A DNA stretch of 5,109 bases from an uncultured Lachnospiraceae bacterium (GTDB lineage: Bacteria; Bacillota; Clostridia; Lachnospirales; Lachnospiraceae): NCBI GenBank assembly GCA_902767065.1, contig CACXFW010000279.1:1-5109 (forward strand), written 5' to 3'. Positions 1-5,109 of this stretch are shown here, one piece after another. How positions within the stretch are numbered: the first letter of the stretch is position 1; the number at the start of each line of letters is the position of its first letter. The position numbers and the translations under genes are program-made. Under the pieces are notes generated by a model. The model was not told the DNA's origin. It did no database searches and was given only the letters and a program-made list of their open reading frames with translations.

Positions 1-738
1 TCCTATAACGAGAAGCATAATCTGGATAACGGCGAGGACAACCGGGATGGTTCAAACGACAACAACAGCTGGAACTGCGGTGCGGAAGGTGAAACCGACG
101 ATCCTCAGGTCCTTGCCCTGAGGAACCGGCAGATGCGGAATGCGCTCACGATCCTCATGACCAGCCGCGGGATCCCCATGCTTCTTGCGGGAGATGAATT
201 CGCGAACACCCAGCACGGGAACAACAACGCCTACTGCCAGGACAATGAAATCTCGTATCTGAACTGGGAGGGGCTTGACGCAAACAGGGATCTTTTTGAT
301 TACGTCCGGAATCTGATTGCCTTCCGCAGGGCGCATCCGATCCTTCGAGGTACGTCCTATGATTTCAGCCACAATGATACGGGATATCCGGAGCTGTCTT
401 TCCACGGATGCGAGCCCTGGTGCCTGGATGAAAGCGCGCCAAACCTGACGTTTGCGTACATGTACGCGGAGGGAGAGAAGAAGTACCCGGTGCAGGAAGA
501 CTCTTTCCTGTATATCGCGGTGAACCTGCACTGGGAGGCGCATCCCTTCCGCCTGCCCATCATCCCGTCTGACAAGAGATGGCACCTGGCTTTCGACTCA
601 TCAGGAAGGTCATTTGCTCCCGGAGAAGAACTGCTGATCGACGGCAACGGACAGGACAGGCTCCTTGACGATGCCGGGCTGCTTTTGCTGGGTGCGCGCA
701 CATCGATGGTGCTGGTCGCCAGGCAGCCCGCTTCCTGA
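1..738 (+). CDS. glgX: Glycogen debranching enzyme, GlgX/isoamylase type (C-terminal part, 5' end outside window)
   Basis: This is the last 245 codons of a GH13 debranching enzyme that hydrolyses alpha-1,6 branch points of glycogen or limit dextrins in the cytoplasm. The frame is open from base 1 to a TGA at 736-738. Visible residues 1-30 begin SYNEKHN and include NRDGSNDNNSWNCG, the segment that follows the conserved His-Asp of GH13 region IV in GlgX proteins. Residues 57-89 carry GIPMLLAGDEF and QHGNNNAYCQDNE, which are near-diagnostic for GlgX/TreX/isoamylase. Residues from about 130 to the end fit the C-terminal beta-sandwich domain (for example FLYIAVNLHWEAHPFRLP). The family is usually 650-720 residues, so about 60-65% lies upstream, including all three catalytic acids; activity therefore cannot be judged here. 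No frameshift is seen. The ATG at 133 is an internal methionine, not the start. GlgX versus a plant-type or archaeal isoamylase subgroup cannot be settled from this fragment. Confidence 0.93.
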   Translation, partial: SYNEKHNLDNGEDNRDGSNDNNSWNCGAEGETDDPQVLALRNRQMRNALTILMTSRGIPMLLAGDEFANTQHGNNNAYCQDNEISYLNWEGLDANRDLFDYVRNLIAFRRAHPILRGTSYDFSHNDTGYPELSFHGCEPWCLDESAPNLTFAYMYAEGEKKYPVQEDSFLYIAVNLHWEAHPFRLPIIPSDKRWHLAFDSSGRSFAPGEELLIDGNGQDRLLDDAGLLLLGARTSMVLVARQPAS

Positions 739-758
739 CATCTGTCCCCGCGGGCTGC
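723..758 (+). other. Hairpin spanning the glgX stop codon
   Basis: A perfect 9-bp inverted repeat, GCAGCCCGC (723-731) and GCGGGCTGC (750-758), encloses an 18-nt loop that contains the TGA stop of glgX. The stem is GC-rich and should fold in the mRNA. No run of T follows it, so it does not meet the criteria of an intrinsic terminator. It may be a 3'-end stabilising structure or simply chance. Confidence 0.4.
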
Positions 759-845
759 GTTGCCAGCAGTCGTCTCTGCAGGTCACACCCCGCCGCCCTG
801 AGCCTGTACAACTTCCTTAACCCGTATAAAACAACATGGATCATA

Positions 846-854
846 TGCTATGAT
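846..854 (+). promoter_or_regulatory. Extended -10 promoter for the metallopeptidase gene
   Basis: TGCTATGAT matches the extended -10 pattern TGnTATAAT with one mismatch in the hexamer (TATGAT at 849-854). It lies in the AT-richest part of the gap after glgX. The position expected for a -35 box (about 825-832) reads only TATAAAAC, so recognition would rest on the extended -10. Transcription would start near 861 and leave a 5' leader of about 130 nt before the start codon at 992. Inferred from sequence pattern only. Confidence 0.5.
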
Positions 855-890
855 AGGAAATGACAGGCAATGGAAACCAACCCATCACTC

Positions 891-948
891 CGTTCAGCGC
901 CGCATGTTCAGAACACTTCATGATGAACACGAAATCACCGCATGAACG
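891..948 (+). repeat. Cluster of GTTC/GAAC inverted half-sites in the protease leader
   Basis: Nested inverted half-sites occur here: CGTTCA (891-896) with TGAACG (943-948), and TGTTCA (905-910) with TGAACA (924-929). Two odd palindromes sit one base apart: TGTTC-A-GAACA (905-915) and TTCAT-G-ATGAA (917-927). The heptamer CCGCATG also occurs twice, at 900-906 and 938-944. The cluster lies downstream of the predicted transcription start. It could be an operator acting as a roadblock, an RNA structure in the leader, or coincidence. Confidence 0.35.
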
Positions 949-971
949 CTGAGTCACCACAAGGATACAAA

Positions 972-995
972 ATGTACAAGGAGAATCACCTATGA
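972..995 (+). CDS. Possible 7-codon upstream ORF (leader peptide MYKENHL) overlapping the protease start
   Basis: ATG at 972-974 is followed by seven sense codons in total (MYKENHL) and a TGA at 993-995. It has its own Shine-Dalgarno-like AAGGA at 961-965 with a 6-nt spacer. The stop overlaps the protease start codon in the classic ATGA arrangement (992-995), which is typical of translational coupling. The protease's own AAGGAG (978-983) lies inside codons 3-4 of this ORF, so ribosomes on the mini-ORF would cover it. The last sense codon is CTA, a leucine codon seldom used in the protease gene. A 7-codon ORF can arise by chance, so the call is tentative. Confidence 0.35.
   Translation: MYKENHL
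978..983 (+). promoter_or_regulatory. Ribosome binding site of the metallopeptidase gene
   Basis: AAGGAG lies 8 nt before the ATG at 992, an optimal core and spacing. It fixes the start at 992 over the in-frame ATG two codons later (998). The heptamer ACAAGGA that includes part of it (976-982) is duplicated 17 bp upstream (959-965), where it serves the possible mini-ORF. Confidence 0.85.
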
Positions 996-3811
996 GAATG
1001 AAATGGAAGCATGCGCTTTGTATCGGGATGGCATGCGCAATGATCGCAGGTTCATTTCCGGCCTATGCGCTGACTGACCCGACAGAAGCAGAGACGGAAG
1101 TGATCCCGCCCGGCCAGCTCACACTGGAAGATCTCAAGGAGCTCAATCACGGCAAAGGAGATGTTTTCACTCACAACGGCAGGGTTACTTTTGTGGACGG
1201 AACCTGCACCCCGGATCCTGTGAAGGACGGAGAGGATGCGGCTAAGGTCGTCGATTCCATGAAGTGGCTGATCGGAGCGGATATCGGGAATGAGTTTCTC
1301 CTGTGGCGTGAGGTCTTTGATCCTCTGGGAAACATCTATTATATCTTCCAGCAGATGTATCACGACACGACAGTATGCGGCGGCGCGGTCAAGGTGATCA
1401 CCGACGCGGGCGGAAACATGACCGCACTAAGCTGCAGCGTGGAGTCCAAAATGCCGGACGTGGACACAACAAAAGGCATCACAGCCGTGGAGGCAGAGAA
1501 GATCGCCGCAGATACCCAGTACAAAAGCGAAGGCATCCTGCCGGAGATCTTCCATCAGTATACCGGCAAGGTCATCCTGCCCAGCGTCTTGAAATTCAGT
1601 ATGGAGAACGAAGATGACAGCGAGCGCTTTGCCTGGGTGGTCTATACGGACAATCCCGCCGAAAGAGCGCGCCGCGGCTCGGATCTTCCCTATCTGGCGC
1701 ACTATGTATCCATGTCCGGAGAATACCTGTACAGCATCCCGGCCATTGTCCCGGATGACGAGGCAGGACGGAGCGGCTATGATTCCGGCTATCTTTTTGA
1801 ATTCATGGAGCCTGCTGAGTATACCGGATATGTCGATCTGTCAGACGGCAGCGAGAAGGAGATCTCGGTAACGGTGATGCGGGACCGGCGGACCGGCATG
1901 TATTATCTTGGCAACCTCGAGCGGCGGATCGCAGTCGCGCAGTGCTATGACTTCCTGTACAATGACGGGCAGATCGTGCTGGAATACAGTCCGGACAATC
2001 TGGAGTGGGATCAGGTCGGTCTTCTGAGCCTGTACAATTACTGCCGTGCCTACGATTATTATAAGGAGATCGGCTGGATCGGCGGCGACGGACTTGAGAC
2101 GCCGATCCTGATTCTCAATCATTTCTGCGATGACCATATGAACCAGATCAACAATGCATGCTATGTCGGAAAGATCCAGGGCATGCAGTGCTTTGCGGCC
2201 AGCAATGCCAATGACCTGTCCCAGTGCCTGGATGTCATCGCCCATGAGTTCACTCATTGTGTCACTCATTCCCTGATGACCTACAATTCCTATGCGAATG
2301 ACTACGGTGCGATCAACGAAGCCTTCAGTGACATCCAGGGAAAGAACTGTCAGATGATGTACGGGGACACAGACACAGACAACTGGGTGATGGGCAGCAC
2401 CAGTCTGACGCCGATCCGGAGCATGAGTGATCCGCACGATTTCAGTCAGCCTGAGTATACATGGGATCTGTATTACACGGCGAATGCCGCCAACCCGTCC
2501 ACCTCAAATGACCATGGCGGAGTTCACAGCAATTCTTCCCTGCTCAATCAGATCTCCTATTTCCTGATCAACGATGGCGGCATGTCTCTGGAGGACGCAA
2601 GGCTCTTCTGGTTCCTGACAGAGTGCGCCGCGGTGCCCCAGACAGATTACGTGCAGCTGGCCGAGCTGCTCCCCTGGGTCCTGAAGACAGCCGGAATGGA
2701 GCAGTATGAAGAGACACTCGATCACGCGCTTGAAGCGACACGCCTCTCCAGCAAAGACTTGCCGAAGGTGATGGACAGTGACCGTGCCATGCTCAGGCTG
2801 TCGCTGCCCTCGACGGAAGCCTTTGACGCGGGAAACTGGATGATGATGGTGAACTCCGTCAACGTGGAGAACCTGCTCGGCAATGTAAGTTCTGTCATTT
2901 CCTCCCTGCTGAACGAGGATTATTCGTTCCTTCCCGGATCTGTTCAGGATCTGATCAGAGACGGTCAGGAAGCGGCTGCGCAGATTCTGTCTAAGGTAGA
3001 TGAGGAAGGCGGCCTGTTTTTGTATCTTCTGAACCGTATCCCGGATCTGGCAGGCTCCATCCTGGAAACTGTTCCCCGGGCTGAGACCGAAGAGAGTGCT
3101 GCAGCGCCGGAAGATCCGGAACGATACGGGAAAGAGGAGGCCGACGCGATTGTCCGGGAGTTCAGAACCTGGCTTCGGGATGAAATCTCAAAGGTGTTAT
3201 TCTCCTCGCACGGATTTGCCGGGCAGGATGGCAATACGCTCAACATGGTAGTCCGGCCGGGCAGGTGCATCCCCATGCTGCAGCACATAACGCTCAAAAA
3301 CGGGTCCCAGACGCCGGATCAGATGGTCATGGCATTCTATCTCAACGGAAAATGGTACGGTCTGGATGCACAAGCTATATTGGATCCCGGTCTCTCCAAG
3401 GAAGAACTGGATGCCATCCTGCAGCCTCTGATGCAGGAGCTCACAGAGGATCTCCTGAGCGGTCTGGCACAGATTCAAAGTCCGGAGGATCTGCAGGATC
3501 TGATTTCCGTCAATGTGAAGGGCGGAGAGATTGTAGAGCTCTCCGGCGAAGGGCTTGAACAGATCACCATTCCGGAACCCACGCCGAGCGAGGAGAAGTC
3601 ATTCGGCACGCTGGAACCCGGTACGAAGTCCCGCCCGAAGCAGGAAACGGAAGCGGACACGGAAGCGGATGCCGAAGCTGACACTGGAGCTGTTACCAAA
3701 GCTGATGCCGAAGCTGATGCAGAAGCTGATACCGAAGCTGATACCGAAGCTGATACCGAAGCTGACACACTGATTCAGTCGGAAGAGGAGCTTCCGGATG
3801 AAGCGGCTTGA
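992..3811 (+). CDS. Secreted M4 (thermolysin-family) zinc metallopeptidase with long C-terminal extension and acidic repeat tail
   Basis: This is a 939-aa pre-pro-enzyme predicted to cleave proteins outside the cell. Residues 1-26 form a Sec signal peptide: basic MRMKWKH, a hydrophobic core, and AYA before a likely cleavage after A26. Residues about 40-250 are the propeptide: an FTP-like segment (LTLEDLKELN, HNGRVTFVDG), then a PepSY-like part ending near GEYLYSIPAIVPDD. The M4 catalytic domain spans about 258-592. HEFTH gives zinc ligands H418 and H422 and catalytic E419. GAINEAFSD gives the third ligand E443 and D447. Y434 aligns with thermolysin Tyr157, and DHGGVH gives D507 and H512 (Asp226 and His231). 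NNACYVGK at 387-394 replaces the usual N-A-F-W substrate motif. The extracytoplasmic part has 13 cysteines, nine of them in the catalytic domain. Residues about 593-880 match nothing I recognise. Residues 887-926 are ten 4-aa EADT-like repeats. There is no LPXTG-type anchor or C-terminal membrane segment, so release into the medium is likely. All catalytic residues are present, so activity is expected; substrate and physiological role are unknown. Confidence 0.93.
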   Translation: MRMKWKHALCIGMACAMIAGSFPAYALTDPTEAETEVIPPGQLTLEDLKELNHGKGDVFTHNGRVTFVDGTCTPDPVKDGEDAAKVVDSMKWLIGADIGNEFLLWREVFDPLGNIYYIFQQMYHDTTVCGGAVKVITDAGGNMTALSCSVESKMPDVDTTKGITAVEAEKIAADTQYKSEGILPEIFHQYTGKVILPSVLKFSMENEDDSERFAWVVYTDNPAERARRGSDLPYLAHYVSMSGEYLYSIPAIVPDDEAGRSGYDSGYLFEFMEPAEYTGYVDLSDGSEKEISVTVMRDRRTGMYYLGNLERRIAVAQCYDFLYNDGQIVLEYSPDNLEWDQVGLLSLYNYCRAYDYYKEIGWIGGDGLETPILILNHFCDDHMNQINNACYVGKIQGMQCFAASNANDLSQCLDVIAHEFTHCVTHSLMTYNSYANDYGAINEAFSDIQGKNCQMMYGDTDTDNWVMGSTSLTPIRSMSDPHDFSQPEYTWDLYYTANAANPSTSNDHGGVHSNSSLLNQISYFLINDGGMSLEDARLFWFLTECAAVPQTDYVQLAELLPWVLKTAGMEQYEETLDHALEATRLSSKDLPKVMDSDRAMLRLSLPSTEAFDAGNWMMMVNSVNVENLLGNVSSVISSLLNEDYSFLPGSVQDLIRDGQEAAAQILSKVDEEGGLFLYLLNRIPDLAGSILETVPRAETEESAAAPEDPERYGKEEADAIVREFRTWLRDEISKVLFSSHGFAGQDGNTLNMVVRPGRCIPMLQHITLKNGSQTPDQMVMAFYLNGKWYGLDAQAILDPGLSKEELDAILQPLMQELTEDLLSGLAQIQSPEDLQDLISVNVKGGEIVELSGEGLEQITIPEPTPSEEKSFGTLEPGTKSRPKQETEADTEADAEADTGAVTKADAEADAEADTEADTEADTEADTLIQSEEELPDEAA
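3650..3769 (+). repeat. Ten tandem 12-bp repeats encoding an acidic EAD(T/A) tail
   Basis: Ten consecutive 12-bp units read in the protease frame as EADT, EADA, EADT, GAVT, KADA, EADA, EADT, EADT, EADT, EADT (residues 887-926). Three units (3722-3757) are identical copies of GAAGCTGATACC. The outer units diverge at third positions and in the GAVT/KADA pair, so the inner array looks the most recently expanded. Because the unit is a multiple of three, copy-number change keeps the frame and would alter only tail length. The encoded segment should be disordered and strongly negative. Confidence 0.9.
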
Positions 3812-3824
3812 GAAGCCCTTATAA

Positions 3825-3860
3825 AAAACCCGCGGCAAGGGAAACCCTGCCGCGGGTTTT
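3825..3860. terminator. Bidirectional intrinsic terminator between convergent genes
   Basis: A perfect 13-bp stem pairs AAAACCCGCGGCA (3825-3837) with TGCCGCGGGTTTT (3848-3860). The intervening AGGGAAACCC adds a further GGG/CCC pairing with one bulged A and an AAA loop. On the plus strand the stem ends in TTTT followed by ATACTATT; on the minus strand it ends in a six-T run (complement of 3823-3828). It lies 14 nt after the protease stop and about 40 nt after the transporter stop, so it should end transcription from both sides. Confidence 0.93.
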
Positions 3861-3900
3861 ATACTATTCACAATCCTGCCAATGCGCCAGCCGGTATATT

Positions 3901-4860
3901 CTATGCTCTGCTCCGGTTTGGCAGATTCACAATCACAACCCCTGCGCTTACCAGAAGCAGGGACACAGCCGTGGTAACAGAAAATGCTTCCCCGGCTTCT
4001 CCGAGCACGGCCGCCGAGATCAGAACTCCCAGTACAGGATTGAAGAACCCCAGGACGGAAACGCGGCTCACCGGATTGTACTTCAACAGAATGCTCCAGA
4101 GCGTATAGGCTCCGGTGGACACAAAAGACAGATACAGGAGGACCGCCAGACAGGAGGAGCTGTAAAACACCAGCCTTCCGCCCATGATCAGCCCGGTCAC
4201 AAGCAGTACCAGTCCGCCTGCGGCAAACTGATAGCCGCAAAGCGTGACAGGGTCTTCCTCCCTGGAGAACAGTTTCGTCAGGCATGCGCCAATCGCGATG
4301 AAGACATCTGCCATTACCATGGCGCCTTCCCCGGAAAGCGTCACCGCTCCTCCCGACAGCAGGGACTGTCCTGCCCCCACGATGAGGATCACCCCGCAAA
4401 GCCCGATCAGGCATCCTGCCATCTTTCGCAAGGTCATCTTCTCAAACCGGAAAATGTAGACTGCGAACAGAATCGTAATGAAGTTTCCGCAGGCGTTGAT
4501 GATGGATCCCCGTACACCGGACAGATGAGCCATCGCCATAAAGAAGAAAAAGTACTGCCCGGATGTCTGAATCAATCCGAGGATCCCGATCCTGGACCAG
4601 GACGACCGCTTCGGGATCAGGATCCGCCTCTCCAGCGCCGACCCGATCAGAATTGTCATAACACCCGTAATGGTGAACCGGCACCCCGCCAGCACAATCC
4701 GGGATGCCGTATCCTCAGGCCCGATCTGAAACAGCCGGTAAGCAACCTTGATCGCCGCCGGAGCGCTTCCCCACAATACACAGCAAAACAGCGCTGTCAG
4801 AAACGTTACCGGAAACCATTCCCAGATACTCCGCCTCTTTGCATTCATTTCCTCACTCAC
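3901..4860 (-). CDS. EamA/DMT-superfamily membrane transporter (10 TM)
   Basis: This 319-aa integral membrane protein has the two-fold repeated EamA architecture, about five membrane segments in residues 16-166 and five more in 178-312. The first helix carries LWGSAPAAIK, typical of the start of an EamA repeat. The ninth carries FFNPVLGVLISAAVLGE (272-288), matching the P-x(n)-LGE signature near the end of the second repeat. Family members export or import amino acids, nucleosides, sugars or other small metabolites; the substrate cannot be read from sequence. The start is taken as GTG at 4860-4858, preceded by GAGG 7 nt upstream. An in-frame ATG four codons later (residue 5) is possible, but its nearest purine-rich stretch is too close. 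The start lies 2 nt after the stop of the upstream gene, implying one operon with coupled translation. The length is normal for the family and there is no disruption. It converges on the protease gene and shares its terminator. Confidence 0.92.
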   Translation of the reverse strand: MSEEMNAKRRSIWEWFPVTFLTALFCCVLWGSAPAAIKVAYRLFQIGPEDTASRIVLAGCRFTITGVMTILIGSALERRILIPKRSSWSRIGILGLIQTSGQYFFFFMAMAHLSGVRGSIINACGNFITILFAVYIFRFEKMTLRKMAGCLIGLCGVILIVGAGQSLLSGGAVTLSGEGAMVMADVFIAIGACLTKLFSREEDPVTLCGYQFAAGGLVLLVTGLIMGGRLVFYSSSCLAVLLYLSFVSTGAYTLWSILLKYNPVSRVSVLGFFNPVLGVLISAAVLGEAGEAFSVTTAVSLLLVSAGVVIVNLPNRSRA

Positions 4861-4862
4861 TG

Positions 4863-5109
4863 TCAGGCCTCATCCGGAGCCTGACTCTCTTCTTCGAACT
4901 CCTGTTCGTCTTCTGCCGGAGTCTCCTTCTCTTCTTCGGGCTTCTGCGCGTCTTCTGCCGGAGTCTCTTTCTCTCCTTCAGACTCCCGCGCGTCCTCTGC
5001 CGGTGTCTCTTTCTCTCCTTCAGACTCCCGCGCGTCTTTCTCAACGGGCTTTGTCTCTTCCGCCACTTCCTTCATAAAATCAAGGGTTCCCCTGATCACG
5101 TCATCTACA
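4863..5109 (-). CDS. Unidentified protein with acidic repeat C-terminal tail (partial, 5' end outside window)
   Basis: The frame is open from the window edge to a TGA at 4865-4863 and encodes at least 81 residues. It starts VDDVIRGTLDFMKEVAEETK, which could be an amphipathic helix, and then a Glu/Pro/Ala-rich tail of four 14-residue repeats ending QAPDEA. I do not recognise the family. In-frame GTG (5099-5097) and ATG (5075-5073) codons exist. The GTG has no ribosome binding site in the visible upstream 10 bases, and the ATG has only a distant AGGGGA, so I favour the C-terminal end of a longer protein. The 2-nt gap to the transporter start supports a real, co-transcribed gene. The tail is expected to be disordered and cytoplasmic or extracytoplasmic depending on the missing N-terminus. 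No membrane segment is visible. Confidence 0.65.
   Translation of the reverse strand, partial: VDDVIRGTLDFMKEVAEETKPVEKDARESEGEKETPAEDARESEGEKETPAEDAQKPEEEKETPAEDEQEFEEESQAPDEA
4869..5036 (-). repeat. Four tandem 42-bp repeats encoding a 14-aa acidic unit
   Basis: In the minus-strand frame, four adjacent 42-bp units encode DARESEGEKETPAE (5036-4995), the same peptide again (4994-4953), DAQKPEEEKETPAE (4952-4911) and the degenerate DEQEFEEESQAPDE (4910-4869). The first two copies differ at only 2 of 42 bases, both silent, which points to recent duplication. The copies decay toward the stop codon. The unit length preserves frame on gain or loss. Confidence 0.88.

Noticed and set aside
52..585. 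177-codon minus-strand frame within glgX
   Set aside because: It is antisense to a highly conserved GlgX region, and its composition is typical of a shadow frame.
920..952. Second small ORF (MMNTKSPHER) in the protease leader
   Set aside because: No Shine-Dalgarno sequence precedes it, and its stop lies 39 bases before the protease start.
1841..2437. 198-codon minus-strand frame within the protease gene
   Set aside because: It is antisense to the conserved M4 catalytic core, with no ribosome binding site and no recognisable product.
3475..3773. Open frames on both strands with Ser/Ala/Val or Pro/Lys/Leu repeats
   Set aside because: They are alternative readings of the same 12-bp array and lack start signals.
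3791..3808. LPDEA at the protease C-terminus as a sortase signal
   Set aside because: It does not fit LPxTG, and no hydrophobic segment or basic tail follows; the protein ends immediately.
3599..4414. 271-codon minus-strand frame running from within the transporter gene through the terminator into the protease tail
   Set aside because: It overlaps the better-supported transporter in another frame. Its FGIS-type repeats are just the 12-bp array read antisense; a repeat unit that is a multiple of three keeps several frames open.
3808..4884. Long open frame of 358 codons on the plus strand opposite the transporter
   Set aside because: It begins with TTG inside the protease stop region, has no ribosome binding site, crosses the terminator, and its Gln/His/Arg/Pro-rich product resembles no family. 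It is the antisense shadow of the EamA gene.
3650..5036. Tandem arrays as a CRISPR
   Set aside because: Units are contiguous with no unique spacers, are in frame with coding sequence, and have no cas genes nearby.

Overview
The window looks like a chromosomal stretch of a fermentative Gram-positive gut-type bacterium, most likely a clostridial (Lachnospiraceae-like) Firmicute. The signs are strong AAGGAG-type ribosome binding sites, a moderately GC-rich composition, a clostridial-style GlgX debranching enzyme, and a secreted M4 metallopeptidase whose propeptide and catalytic domain have a gut-clostridial flavour. This taxonomic call is inference from gene character, not from a database match.

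Layout. Positions 1-738 (+) hold the last 245 codons of a glycogen debranching enzyme (GlgX/isoamylase type); its catalytic residues lie upstream of the window. A 253-bp gap follows. It contains a hairpin around the glgX stop, an extended -10 promoter (846-854), a leader rich in GTTC/GAAC inverted half-sites, and a possible 7-codon upstream ORF whose stop overlaps the next start codon. Positions 992-3811 (+) encode a 939-aa secreted pre-pro-metallopeptidase of the thermolysin (M4) family. All the key M4 residues can be placed (H418, E419, H422, Y434, E443, D507, H512). It is followed by an unrecognised C-terminal region of about 290 residues and an acidic tail built from ten 12-bp/4-aa repeats. 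A strong bidirectional terminator (3825-3860) separates it from a convergent minus-strand operon: a 10-TM EamA/DMT-family transporter (4860-3901), preceded with a 2-nt gap by the end of an unidentified acidic protein (window edge to 4863) carrying four 42-bp/14-aa repeats.

How the genes relate. The three transcription units appear functionally independent: intracellular glycogen/maltodextrin breakdown, extracellular proteolysis, and metabolite export or uptake coupled to an acidic-tailed protein. I see no phage, transposon, CRISPR, tRNA or rRNA, and no clear new multi-gene system. The most unusual points are the uORF/start overlap before the protease, the cysteine cluster around the protease active site, the unrecognised C-terminal region, and the presence of acidic tandem-repeat C-terminal tails on two unrelated, convergently transcribed genes.
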